Shown: piece by piece, positions 55,836 to 64,000 of the stretch | Position numbering within the stretch: position 1 is the stretch's first letter | How the letters are laid out: each line of letters begins with the position of its first letter | NCBI GenBank assembly: GCA_030427405.1 | Contig: JAUHXK010000001.1 | Coordinates: 186,001-250,000 of the forward strand | Source of the DNA: Alphaproteobacteria bacterium | Lineage (GTDB): Bacteria > Pseudomonadota > Alphaproteobacteria > Rhodobacterales > Rhodobacteraceae | Direction of reading: 5' to 3' | Length of the DNA: 64,000 nucleotides | The notes under the pieces: generated by a model | The model's database searches: none | Seen by the model: only the letters and a program-made list of their open reading frames with translations | What the model was told of the DNA's origin: nothing | Made by a program: the position numbers and the translations under genes

Positions 55836-56228
55836 TCAGCAGTATGGCGCTCGACGCAGCCGTGATCGCGCGGCCGAGGTCTCCAGCTTCCGGTAGCGAC
55901 CTCCACTATATCGCGCGCAGTCCAGTGCGTAGCCAGCTGCGATTACAGCAGCGCCTAAGTCCTGCCCATCAGCGTAACAAACGCCAACATAACGATCATA
56001 TGTTCGCTCACCCGTCAGCCTACACTCTACCGCCTTACCGCGCAGGAAGTTGACCATCCACCGGCGCGCATCTCGTCCCGAAGAAGTTCCGAGTTCCGGT
56101 GCGTCCACCCCTTGCAGGCGCACAGGCGTCCCGTCGACAACAATCGTATCTGCGTCGCGAACCTGCACACCTCCTGCAGTGGCGGTTGTGCTAATCAGAG
56201 CAAGCGCGGCAGTCAGTTTCTTTAACAA
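55836..56228 (-). CDS. Secreted thermonuclease (SNase family)
   Basis: 130 residues with a TTG start at 56228 behind GAGGGG. A signal peptide is visible (LKKLTAALALISTTATAG). The SNase core follows: VRDADTIVVDGTPVRLQGVD, APELGTSSGRDARRW, and ERTYDRYVGVCYADGQDLG, containing the catalytic arginine, acidic and second arginine residues. C-terminal residues end in cysteine. Probably periplasmic. The stretch is short for the family but complete in motifs. Confidence 0.82.
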   Translation of the reverse strand: MLKKLTAALALISTTATAGGVQVRDADTIVVDGTPVRLQGVDAPELGTSSGRDARRWMVNFLRGKAVECRLTGERTYDRYVGVCYADGQDLGAAVIAAGYALDCARYSGGRYRKLETSAARSRLRRAPYC

Positions 56229-56249
56229 GCTCCATCCCCTCGGTTTTGG

Positions 56250-57032
56250 TTAGTCGACAATCTTCGTCGCTATCCGTGTGTCCAAAAGTTCGTCGTCAAT
56301 TAATGCGTAGATCTGCTCGGGCGGGGTGTTAAGCGAATACAGCATGAGTGCTGGGTCTACGCCCATGTCGATAAGGTGTTGCATCGTCTCTCCCTGGCCT
56401 TTTTGAATGCTCTCAACTGCAAATACGACGGGGATCAGACGTGGTTGCTCGTAATAGTGTTGGTGCATTCCCACGATACCCCGCCGCGATACCAATCTTT
56501 CGGAGCCACTGGCGAGTATGTATGGGCATGAGGACAAGCAAACCGCTCCGGCTAGAACGCCAGAGGCAAGACCCGCCTCCCGGAGAAGCCTGCCGATAGA
56601 CAATGCCTCAGACACCACTCCCCCAGGGCTATGGAGCGCTATCAGATCAGGCTTGTCCTGCATGTCAGACAAGTAGGAAGCAAAGCGCCCAGCGTCCCCT
56701 GGCTCAATCTGGCCGCTGAGAAGCAGAACCCGTCCAAGATCAGCAACCTCGTGCTGAGTGAAGTTCAACCGGTTGGGAAAATTCTCAGGCACCGGCACGT
56801 CAAGCGGCTCGTCTCGGGGTAGCAGTGTCGGGTCCGTGCGATCAGTGCGATATTCTCGGCGCTGATCGCCAGGCGAGACTGGTCCGGAAGGCAGCTCTTC
56901 CCGGTCTCCGAAAGGCAATCGAGCATCGCTAAAAACATCCGAAACAATGAGGATGCCTGCGATCCCCAATTGTAGGAGCAGAACGTATCTCAGCCCCGAT
57001 CGTGGGTCGAACCTGGATATGAAGCGCTTCAT
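56250..57032 (-). CDS. ClpP-like periplasmic protein (COG3904 type)
   Basis: 260 residues from the ATG at 57032, which overlaps the upstream stop (TGATG). An N-terminal membrane helix (YVLLLQLGIAGILIVSDVF) is followed by a proline-rich linker and a crotonase/ClpP-like fold: DLIALHSPGGVVSEALSIGR, SGVLAGAVCLSSCPYILASG, GIVGMHQHYYEQP. The serine and histidine resemble the ClpP nucleophile and base, as in COG3904 proteins. Function unknown; peptidase activity is inferred. Part of a four-gene unit. Confidence 0.75.
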   Translation of the reverse strand: MKRFISRFDPRSGLRYVLLLQLGIAGILIVSDVFSDARLPFGDREELPSGPVSPGDQRREYRTDRTDPTLLPRDEPLDVPVPENFPNRLNFTQHEVADLGRVLLLSGQIEPGDAGRFASYLSDMQDKPDLIALHSPGGVVSEALSIGRLLREAGLASGVLAGAVCLSSCPYILASGSERLVSRRGIVGMHQHYYEQPRLIPVVFAVESIQKGQGETMQHLIDMGVDPALMLYSLNTPPEQIYALIDDELLDTRIATKIVD

Positions 57033-58309
57033 CAATCTTCGGTTTTCTGAGATGTGCGTTCGAGGATTGCTGCATCAGCAACACCCATAGTCGCTTCAAC
57101 GTCCTTCATCGCATTCATCGCAGCTCTTAGATCCGCAAGCGTCAGGGTATCTTCGATGCTCATACCGTCCTTGCCACTTCGGATAGCTGCTTGTGTGATT
57201 GCCAACACAAACACAAGAACGGCCGGCAGCAGATCGATGGCAATGGCTCCGGCCCATGACGGAACGAAGTTATGGGCATACTTGATCACGGCATCTGCGC
57301 TTGAGATTGGGTTGTAGGCGGTTTCAATGGGTGGCTCCATGTCCAGAACTTCGTCAGCCGCGTTCTTGAGCGTTCTGCTTCGCTGATCGAGTGCGTTCAG
57401 CACGGAGTTGATCGTGGATGACTGAGCGTTTCGCACATCTGAGCTTCGCCCATCAAGTTCGGGGAGAACGACCGACGAAGGAAGATCTTCGGCAGCACGG
57501 GCAACGAGCGGCGCTACACTGTATTGGTTCAACCGGGATATTACCCCAGCAAGCTTTACGCTTTCCTCTGAGAATTGCACAGAGCGCCGGTCGACTGGTC
57601 CAGGCGCTACAGTGAGCTCACGCATTCTGGCCAGAATCTCGTTTCCCTGTTGGAACGCCTCTTCGATAAGAGGCTGCTGATCAGCAATTTGCTCCTCGAG
57701 GTTGCGCAGCTCTTCGGCCTTCTGGGTCAGGACTCGAAAAACTGCGCCGCGTCCTGCGGTTCCCGATAGGTCACCAGATTGTTCAAGCTCAGCAAGTTCT
57801 TCGAAGCTCTGGCGCGCGCGTTCCACCTCACGACCCAATGCCTGACCATGCAGTGCGATGTCATGGGACTGTTCAAGTGCCGCCTGGTAGTCACGCACGG
57901 TGTTTTCCAGATGCTGTTCCACGGCGGCTGACCCGGCGAGCGCCGCGGCATTGAGCCAGCTCGACATTGCGATGATTGCGACCGAGCCGACAATTGTCGA
58001 GACAGTCAGCCCGATGAAGCCGCTGGCCGTTCTCATGGAGGGGAGGAGGCGGAGCATGTAGCTCCAGAAAACGAAAATTCCCACCGACACTGCGATGGAA
58101 TAGGCGACTGCAGCAAAGAAGGAGACGGCACCGTTATCTTCGAGTAGCGAAGATACCCCGAGGTAGGTGTAAATACCGGACGCAATTGCAAGGACACCCA
58201 AGGCTGCGGGCGTGAAGGTGTCTAGCCACGATAGGTGAGCTTCCAGTTCCTTCGCCGTTCGGAGGCCTTTTGCTTCTTCCGCCGAAAGGCGATCTCTGTT
58301 CTCTGTCAT
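57032..58309 (-). CDS. Membrane protein with a large coiled-coil domain
   Basis: 425 residues from the ATG at 58309. Three N-terminal membrane helices (TFTPAALGVLAIASGIYTYL, VSFFAAVAYSIAVSVGIFVF, and SGFIGLTVSTIVGSVAIIAM) are followed by a coiled coil of about 200 residues and a fourth helix (AIAIDLLPAVLVFVLAITQA). No enzymatic motif. The architecture suggests a tension- or stress-sensing membrane scaffold. It leads an operon with a ClpP-like protein, a thermonuclease and 5-FCL. No family recognised. Confidence 0.7.
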   Translation of the reverse strand: MTENRDRLSAEEAKGLRTAKELEAHLSWLDTFTPAALGVLAIASGIYTYLGVSSLLEDNGAVSFFAAVAYSIAVSVGIFVFWSYMLRLLPSMRTASGFIGLTVSTIVGSVAIIAMSSWLNAAALAGSAAVEQHLENTVRDYQAALEQSHDIALHGQALGREVERARQSFEELAELEQSGDLSGTAGRGAVFRVLTQKAEELRNLEEQIADQQPLIEEAFQQGNEILARMRELTVAPGPVDRRSVQFSEESVKLAGVISRLNQYSVAPLVARAAEDLPSSVVLPELDGRSSDVRNAQSSTINSVLNALDQRSRTLKNAADEVLDMEPPIETAYNPISSADAVIKYAHNFVPSWAGAIAIDLLPAVLVFVLAITQAAIRSGKDGMSIEDTLTLADLRAAMNAMKDVEATMGVADAAILERTSQKTED

Positions 58310-58577
58310 AGCTGCCAAATTTCCAAACTCTAAATCGCATCGGTCTATTAGTTAATCATTGGTTAACATGATTCACACCAACCGGCACATAGCGTCAGGC
58401 AGTTCGTCGCGTTTTGAGACCGCGACATGTCTTTTCCTCTTTTTCGACGCGGTGCATCCCGGTTAGCTAGGTCGTGCAACCCCCGGAACAGTCGCCGTAT
58501 GCGGCGCGCAGCTCGCCCAGGAAAATTGATATGGTCGAGAACGTGGAAAAACACTGCGCGAGATCCACCAAAGATCT

Positions 58578-59001
58578 CGGGAGGTGACCGTGAAGGCCGG
58601 AAGCAGTAATCCCTTGGACACAGAGCTTACCGTTTTGGTTCGCGCTACACTGGCTCAATCAATTGAGCGCGCGACACAGCCAGCTTGGCGCATTGTGGCG
58701 CTGCCCGTGGTGCTGGGCGCCGCATTGACCCTTGCGATGATGGCCCCAGTCAAATGGTTATAGATCTCGGTTCGCTATAGATACTTCGGTTGAACGAGAG
58801 GTCGGCAAAGGATCAATATTTGCGCATGGAGGATTGCGTCATGATTGTTCAAGCGGTTTCAAATCCACGAGGAATGGTTGGACATCCCGGAGAAATCCTG
58901 CGTCCGTCCCCTCGGGTGTAAGCGAAGTCCTAGAAATACCCTTCAGCTACGAAGGGGATGCGTTCTGGCGCCGCCATGTCCGGGCGCTCGGAACCTCCCA
59001 T
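58578..59001. repeat. Direct repeat copy B (longer, with a small ORF)
   Basis: Direct repeat partner of 51113-51413. The right 143 bases are nearly identical; the left includes about 115 extra bases that complete a 57-codon ORF. Further right a 26-codon frame (58841-58921) reads MIVQAVSNPRGMVGHPGEIL, reminiscent of the N-terminus of HigA antitoxins (HPGEILR). It then breaks off. The intervening segment is 7.2 kb. Confidence 0.9.
58590..58763 (+). CDS. 57-residue small membrane protein within repeat copy B
   Basis: GTG start with a strong GGGAGGTGA upstream. Sequence: an N-terminal acidic/polar helix (NPLDTELTVLVRATLAQSIE) and a membrane helix (WRIVALPVVLGAALTLAMMA). The copy A version is truncated. 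No family recognised; it may be a toxin or an entry-exclusion-like peptide. Confidence 0.5.
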   Translation: MKAGSSNPLDTELTVLVRATLAQSIERATQPAWRIVALPVVLGAALTLAMMAPVKWL

Positions 59002-59073
59002 TGATGAGCCATCATACATGTGACCTGGCCACCGTTGATCATGGACACACAAGAAAAAAAACGCGGTCTACTC

Positions 59074-59346
59074 TTAGCCCTGCCCTTTAGAAGCCACATC
59101 GTAGTGACGCTCAACCTCGGCAAGCAGATCCCGCATTCGAATATCCAGACCTTGGCTAAGAGCATGCAATGCCGAAAGTGAAGGCTGGCGACGCCCAGTT
59201 TCCAAAAACGAGATAAACCTCGCCGAAACATCAGCGCGTTCGGCAAGTTCTTCCTGGGTCAGTTGGGCTTGTTCACGCTGTTCAGACAGCGTGGCTGCAA
59301 AGGCTGCCACAAGTTTCTCGTTTTGCCGATTCATGCGGTAAGCCAT
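59074..59346 (-). CDS. XRE-family regulator
   Basis: 90 residues. The Cro/CI HTH is clear: LSEQREQAQLTQEELAERAD, VSARFISFLETGRRQPSLSA, LHALSQGLDIRMRDLLAEVE. The start could be ATG at 59346 or 59334. It stands alone beside repeat copy B, 233 bases before the DUF262 gene on the other strand, which it may regulate. Confidence 0.88.
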   Translation of the reverse strand: MAYRMNRQNEKLVAAFAATLSEQREQAQLTQEELAERADVSARFISFLETGRRQPSLSALHALSQGLDIRMRDLLAEVERHYDVASKGQG

Positions 59347-59579
59347 TCCGCATGGGTTGACACGTCACCACGAACAGTTGTTCTAGTTGCTCAAAAAGAG
59401 TGAACTCGCCACGCAGAAATTTACGAGCAGATGACATCGGTTATGATATCAATGTTGGCCGACCAGACCCCCGGCATAATGCACAGCCCACCTACGATCC
59501 CGCATATTTCTAGCCATGCCGCGCCATCACCGGTCGGCCTTGCCGAACTAGCGAAGCCGAAAACCACCATAGGAACCCC

Positions 59580-61343
59580 ATGAGCTACACGACCATCACA
59601 ATCGGAGACCTTCTCGCGGAAGTTAACAACCGATATTTTCTGCCCGCCATCCAGCGTCCCTACGTTTGGGATGCAGACCAAGTAATCACTCTGATCGACT
59701 CGCTCCTAAAGGGCTATCCGATCAGCTCCTTCATGTTCTGGGCTGTTGATGACGACCTGAAGCGGGAGCTGAAGATTTACAATTTCATCGAGAATTGGAA
59801 GCCGGGAATGCAAAACCCGACCGCATCCGCTGATGGTCGAGATGTGACGCTGGTGCTTGATGGTCAGCAACGCCTCACATCGCTTTTGATCGCATTGCGT
59901 GGCACCTTTTCGGAAAAAGCAAAATATAAACGGCGCTCAAGTGCGGATGCCTGGACGGAGAAGACCCTGTATTTGGACCTCCTGCAGGATCCATCTGAGG
60001 ACTACGAGGAAGAGGGCGTCGATCTTGGCGTCAGCTACGGGCTGCGCTTCCACGCTGTGCCGCCACGCAACGATTATCGCCGCCATTGGTTTCGATTGGG
60101 CGACATGCTGAACTACCGATCGGAAGAACAGCTGGCAAAGCTGATCGAGATTACGCTGGCGAAACTACACCATGGCGTGACTGCCTATGAGCGGGAGCTT
60201 ATCACCGCGACCCTACAGCGCCTGCACCAGGTGATCTGGGCTGATGAGGTTGTCAATTACTACACCGAGGCCAGCCCTTCCGTGGATCGCGTGCTCGACA
60301 TCTTTGTGCGCGCCAACGACGGCGGGACCAAGCTGTCCAAGTCCGATCTCATGATGTCCTTGATTACCTCGCGCTGGGAGAGTGGCTCGGCTCGGGACGC
60401 AGTGTTCGGCTTTGTCGATCACATTAACAGCGGCTTGAGTGCGGAAAACAAGATCACCAAGGATTTTGTTTTGAAGGCATGCCTCGTGCTGCGTGGCTTC
60501 GACGTGAAATACAACGTATCCAACTTTACCACTCAGTCTATCAACCAGATCGAGCAAACATGGCCGGAAATCAAGGATGCAATCGAGCGCACTTTCCGGT
60601 TCTTGAATGGTCTGGGGATCACAGCGGAAAATCTCACGTCTTTGAACGCCGTGCTACCGATTGCATGGTTTCTGTTCCATGCTCCTGGTGTGACACTGCG
60701 CGGATCCTCGGATTTTGACCGGCAAAATGCCCGAGCGGTTCAGCGGTGGCTTCTCAACAGCCTGTTGATGGGGGTGTTCGCCGGCACTTCCGACCGGACC
60801 ATTGCTGCCGCGCGCACAACATTGAAGAACGCGAGCTTGACCAGTCGAAACTTTCCTGAGGAACAGCTCTATCATTCCCTGGCGATCGGTGGACGATTGA
60901 CACGGTTGGACGAACGAGGTGTCGAAGACCTTCTTGAGTTGAAATATAGCAAGCCTAAAACCTTCCTGGCACTGTCGCTGCTTTATGACGACCTCGATTG
61001 GGGCGGGACCATCTACCATGTTGATCACATCATTCCGAAAGCAAGAGCGGCACGGCGCGTTCTAATGGGAATGAACCTACCGGAACATCGCGTCAGAGAA
61101 ATCACGGAATCTGTCGACCTGATTGGAAACCTTCAGCTTTTACCTAGCCAGGAAAATATCGAGAAAGGCGATCTGCCATTTGACTCATGGATCACGGGTC
61201 GTAGCGATGCCTACCGCAGCCGGCACCTTATCGAGCACACCCCCGACCTCTGGACTGCGGCTATGTTGCCGGAGTTCGTGCGCGGCAGAGAACGGTTAAT
61301 CCGTCAACGGTTGCTGGCCCTGACGGAACCGGAGCATGCTTGA
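59580..61343 (+). CDS. GmrSD-type restriction protein (DUF262 + HNH/DUF1524)
   Basis: 587 residues, AGGAA before the ATG. The DUF262 N-terminus carries LPAIQRPYVWDADQVITLID and VLDGQQRLTSLLIALRG, the latter being the ParB/Srx-like NTPase residues (D94-GQQR). The C-terminal HNH/DUF1524 nuclease shows YHVDHIIPKARAARR, with the H-V-D-H motif near residue 480, and NLQLLPSQENIEKGD. Fused GmrS-GmrD proteins are type IV restriction enzymes that act on modified phage DNA. A coupled small gene follows. Confidence 0.87.
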   Translation: MSYTTITIGDLLAEVNNRYFLPAIQRPYVWDADQVITLIDSLLKGYPISSFMFWAVDDDLKRELKIYNFIENWKPGMQNPTASADGRDVTLVLDGQQRLTSLLIALRGTFSEKAKYKRRSSADAWTEKTLYLDLLQDPSEDYEEEGVDLGVSYGLRFHAVPPRNDYRRHWFRLGDMLNYRSEEQLAKLIEITLAKLHHGVTAYERELITATLQRLHQVIWADEVVNYYTEASPSVDRVLDIFVRANDGGTKLSKSDLMMSLITSRWESGSARDAVFGFVDHINSGLSAENKITKDFVLKACLVLRGFDVKYNVSNFTTQSINQIEQTWPEIKDAIERTFRFLNGLGITAENLTSLNAVLPIAWFLFHAPGVTLRGSSDFDRQNARAVQRWLLNSLLMGVFAGTSDRTIAAARTTLKNASLTSRNFPEEQLYHSLAIGGRLTRLDERGVEDLLELKYSKPKTFLALSLLYDDLDWGGTIYHVDHIIPKARAARRVLMGMNLPEHRVREITESVDLIGNLQLLPSQENIEKGDLPFDSWITGRSDAYRSRHLIEHTPDLWTAAMLPEFVRGRERLIRQRLLALTEPEHA

Positions 61344-61741
61344 TGGACAGGGAAGAGCTGAAGCTGAAATGTCTCGAGCTCCTTACCACACGGGCGATGG
61401 AGCACCCGGTTGGTCACCAGGGCAAACTTGCCGCACGGTATTTGCTGCGATGTAGTGGTGGCGACAGAGCCGAATTGATGTTCGAGAAAGGACCGAAGAC
61501 ACCGGCCAACATCTGGGTCGCACACAAGCGTGTCGTCGATCTGATTGCAGGGCCTGGGCTGCATTTTCAATCTTCCCCGGCCTCAGCGCTGTTCAGCACC
61601 AAGGGGTCAAACGGAAAACCCATCTACGGCCGTCATTCGGCCTTAAAGTCGATGCGCGAACTGGAAAATGCAGATCTGATTTGCTTCCGGATCACGTCAC
61701 CTGACGATCTTGAGCGTATCCTGGATCATATTCTTGCCTGA
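61343..61741 (+). CDS. Unrecognised partner of the DUF262 gene
   Basis: 132 residues from the ATG at 61343, which shares a base with the DUF262 stop (TGATG). No motif recognised; the sequence is mixed alpha/beta (NIWVAHKRVVDLIAGPG, ALFSTKGSNGKPIYGRH, LENADLICFRITSPDDLERI). Tight coupling suggests an accessory or immunity role for the restriction protein. No signal peptide or membrane helix. Confidence 0.75.
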   Translation: MDREELKLKCLELLTTRAMEHPVGHQGKLAARYLLRCSGGDRAELMFEKGPKTPANIWVAHKRVVDLIAGPGLHFQSSPASALFSTKGSNGKPIYGRHSALKSMRELENADLICFRITSPDDLERILDHILA

Positions 61742-61831
61742 TGCCGGTCATCCGCAGGTTGGTGCATGCGCGCCATAGCATCAAGACAGCTCGGCCTTGT
61801 GCTTTGGTCGTTGCGTCACAACGCCCGCTGT

Positions 61832-62766
61832 CTACGAAGAGTGATACTTTTTCGAAGGGTGCCTAGGAATGACCCGGAGAAGTGACATTGCCCCAAAAAG
61901 CAAGAAGACCGGCAATACAAAAACTCGGAGCGTGAAAACGCCAATGATAGTCAGTGAAGCCTCAAGGATCGTGTTAGCTTCCTCTATTAAAACCTGTGCA
62001 GCCCCTCGATAGCTAGTGATTCCCTCAATGATGCCGTCGACACTATCGCGGGCACCAGCCATCTGGGCTCCTAACCAATCCAATATTCCTGCATCTTCGT
62101 CCTCGGGCTTAGGATTGACTGTAGCGTCGTCCTCCCCTCCAATTAGGATTCTGGCTTGCTGCGCGACAGCATCAAGTTCAGCCACCGCCGCGTTCATTTG
62201 AGCCGCGGTCGCTCGCTCTCCAACCCAAACACCAAGAGCAAACAGTAGAGGTATTGCCAAGCCAACAATGATGCCAAAATTGATGCCTTTTTCGCAAAGA
62301 GGTTCCACTGTCTTGCTGAAAGAGGGGAAGCACTGGATACAGAGTTTTCCCAGCAAACTTACTCCGAGAAAAACCAGGCCAATGGACACCACAGGTGCCA
62401 AGCCAACAGCGGCGAGTGCAGCTCCTGCCGCAACGAGAAACACTGCATCAGAAACGCGCTCCACTGTATCGTCAACCGGCTCTAGAACCTTTAGCGGCTG
62501 GAAGCTGGCGTGCCCTACAACCGACGCACCCATCTCGACTTCTTGCGCCGTAGAAAGCGCAGCATTGATTGCGCGCAAGGAAATATACACGGTTACAGAT
62601 GCAGCTGCGATGTTCTCGGCAGTTCGCTCCGCTACTGATACAAATGGATTCCAATCGCTACGCCCAACGAGACCGAAGATTCCGACGAAAACGAGAAAAT
62701 GCTGACGGTAGCCTTGGCAATTAACAGGGCACGTATTCTTGCGGAATATTTTTGTGCGCTAATCAT
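61832..62766 (-). pseudogene. Membrane protein gene with an apparent frameshift near its start
   Basis: The main frame (61832-62590, GTG) encodes about 252 residues with four or so membrane helices (VFLVAAGAALAAVGLAPVVS, FGIIVGLAIPLLFALGVWVG, LEASLTIIGVFTLRVFVLPV). It stays open upstream to about 62758 but has no ATG/GTG/TTG beyond 62590. In the adjacent frame an ATG at 62766 gives MISAQKYSARIRALLIAKAT; switching frames near 62695-62701 (a T-rich run) joins it to LVFVGIFGLVGRSDWNPFVS and restores a membrane helix. This suggests a one-base indel, a sequencing error, or programmed frameshifting. No family recognised. Confidence 0.6.
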
Positions 62767-63197
62767 TTTGGTTTCGAGGTTTTTGGGGGAGTTTCTGGAA
62801 TTTACGATCTACGCATACCACGCTGAAGCTGGGGAACAACCAACTTCAGTCCTTGATGCGCTATCCGCAGGGTATTCGATTAGCTCCTAAGCACACCAAT
62901 TTGACATCAAATTGTCGGATTGAAGAGCCACGAATCGCTGTTTGCGCGAGGCATGAAGGATCTGGAACTTCAGTAAAAGCTTACTTTCGGGCAATTAGCT
63001 ACCCACCGCGGCGACTGCGAATTCTCATCTCCCTATTAACTAGGGAAACCTCTCTTCTTATACACCACTTCCACATATCGCTCACCAACCATACTGCTTG
63101 CCCTCATACTCACAAAGGAACGCGTGCAGGCGCCGAAGTCACGGAGTCGAAACAAAATGCCTCATGTGATCATCAGACCCCAGTTCGTCCCGCGCTC
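62767..63197. other. Gene-free stretch of the island
   Basis: No gene found. Only short shadows without start sites or family resemblance are open. It probably contains the promoter of the minus-strand membrane gene and the 3' end of the neighbour on the right. Confidence 0.55.
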
Positions 63198-64000
63198 CTA
63201 CTTCCAGGAGAAACCGGCCCACCGACGCTGCAGTTCATCCAGTGACTTGCCGACCACGTCGTTCATCTCCTTCCAACTCTGCAGCCCGTGGCCTTCACGA
63301 TCGTTCTTCCGTGGCAGTTTCTCGCCCGACCGGCGTAGTTGCTCACGCTCCTCTAGGGCTCTAGCGCGGTTCCTTAGTTCAATCCCGTAAACGCCGCGTT
63401 TTCGCATCTGTGCCTGGGCGTCCTCCAGGAGGTGTTGCCAGGGTTCGGTCGTGCCGAGCGCGAAAGAGAGGAAGGGCTTGGTCAGCTTCCGGAACGACAC
63501 GGATCCGAGATCGTCGATGGTGGCGATGCCACGGTCCTTCAAGTTATTGCTTCCGGAGATCGTGACCTCAATGCGCGCGCGGCGTTCGTGATCCGGCAGG
63601 ACGTCCTTTGTGCTTTTGTCGCGGTTCCTGCGGTTCGCGATTTTGTGTTGTATGCTCACCTGGTAACAGGCATTCTTCGCGCCTTTCAAGACGGTCGAGT
63701 TCAGGTGAATATCTTCGCCTCCCCTGCTGGTCAGAATTCGCTGCCTCATCTCCGGTATGTCGATCCTGTAATCCGCGCTCAAACTGTCTGGCTTGACATG
63801 AGCGAACAGGAACCGAGTTTTGCTGCCATTGTGATTACGTGGGGCGGGGTCTTGATAGATTTGGCGTGCATCTATATCGCGCGGCAAGGTAAGGGTGGTA
63901 TCGAGAAAGAGCTCATTTCGACACCAGTGGTGACGGTGAAGCATGCCCACCATTTGTTCGCGGCGCAGGATAGATTCTTCCAGCGACCCAGTGGCGCGCG
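63198..64000 (-). CDS. Unrecognised island protein, 5' end outside the window
   Basis: The frame is open to the window edge; an ATG at 63953 exists, but codons upstream (RATGSLEESILRREQM) continue without a stop, so the real start is probably beyond. Visible: FLFAHVKPDSLSADYRIDIP, RRARIEVTISGSNNLKDRGI and a basic, helical C-terminus. The phrase RARIEVT...L...GI..I.DL recalls replication-initiator-like proteins of mobile elements. The match is too weak to name. Confidence 0.55.
   Translation of the reverse strand, partial: RATGSLEESILRREQMVGMLHRHHWCRNELFLDTTLTLPRDIDARQIYQDPAPRNHNGSKTRFLFAHVKPDSLSADYRIDIPEMRQRILTSRGGEDIHLNSTVLKGAKNACYQVSIQHKIANRRNRDKSTKDVLPDHERRARIEVTISGSNNLKDRGIATIDDLGSVSFRKLTKPFLSFALGTTEPWQHLLEDAQAQMRKRGVYGIELRNRARALEEREQLRRSGEKLPRKNDREGHGLQSWKEMNDVVGKSLDELQRRWAGFSWK

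Noticed and set aside
44041..64000. CRISPR array or IS element in the island
   Set aside because: I saw no regularly spaced repeats of 25-40 bases and no transposase frame or terminal inverted repeats.

Overview
The window looks like a chromosome segment from a marine alphaproteobacterium of the Rhodobacterales (Roseobacter group). The support is a high-GC core with class-typical genes: COQ9, a plant-type gshA, divergent hemE/hemC, a CHASE2-cyclase/FecR pair and an ald gene divergent from an Lrp-type regulator. Species cannot be assigned from the sequence alone.

Bases 1-43950 are core genome, densely packed and largely unidirectional in short blocks. They hold a DUF2189 gene end, a quinone oxidoreductase, COQ9, rpsU, PPK2, Lrp/ald, the mechanosensitive channels mscL and mscS, ytoQ and a methyltransferase/LysR pair. 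Next comes an interrupted pheS...pheT locus (two extra genes between the two synthetase subunits). It is followed by a five-gene PHA-synthase-like cassette whose four small upstream proteins I do not recognise. Then follow an acyl-CoA synthetase behind a small leader ORF, gshA, rsmE, ubiA, an OmpA-like protein, pgsA-moaD-moaE, a DMT exporter, uvrC, a pteridine-reductase-like SDR, a Ca/Na exchanger, an S49 peptidase, an ABC exporter, a TAXI protein, a CoA transferase, hemE, hemC, a probable small RNA, and the cyclase/FecR pair.

A tRNA-Ser(GCU) gene at 43951-44040 marks an abrupt change. From there to the window end the sequence is accessory: visibly lower GC, sparse genes, long non-coding gaps and few household functions. 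This is probably a genomic island inserted at the tRNA 3' end. Its first genes are an AlpA-like regulator, a DUF927 ATPase and an XRE-like regulator, followed by a 1 kb non-coding tract with an iteron-like array of a 12-base motif. After that come an SMP-like small protein, a HicA-like small protein and an ankyrin protein in one direction. A 7.4 kb block is flanked by two diverged direct repeats (51113-51413 and 58578-59001). It carries a membrane-associated PD-(D/E)xK nuclease, a NucS-like nuclease, and a four-gene operon (coiled-coil membrane protein, ClpP-like periplasmic protein, secreted thermonuclease, 5-formyl-THF cyclo-ligase). Beyond it lie an XRE regulator, a GmrSD-type (DUF262 plus HNH) restriction gene with a coupled small partner, a frameshifted membrane gene, and the 3' part of an unrecognised gene that runs off the window. 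No integrase, transposase, relaxase or CRISPR array is visible in these 20 kb.

The best candidates for undescribed biology are the PHA-synthase cassette with its beta-sandwich and cysteine-rich partners, and the nuclease-rich, repeat-flanked block of the island.
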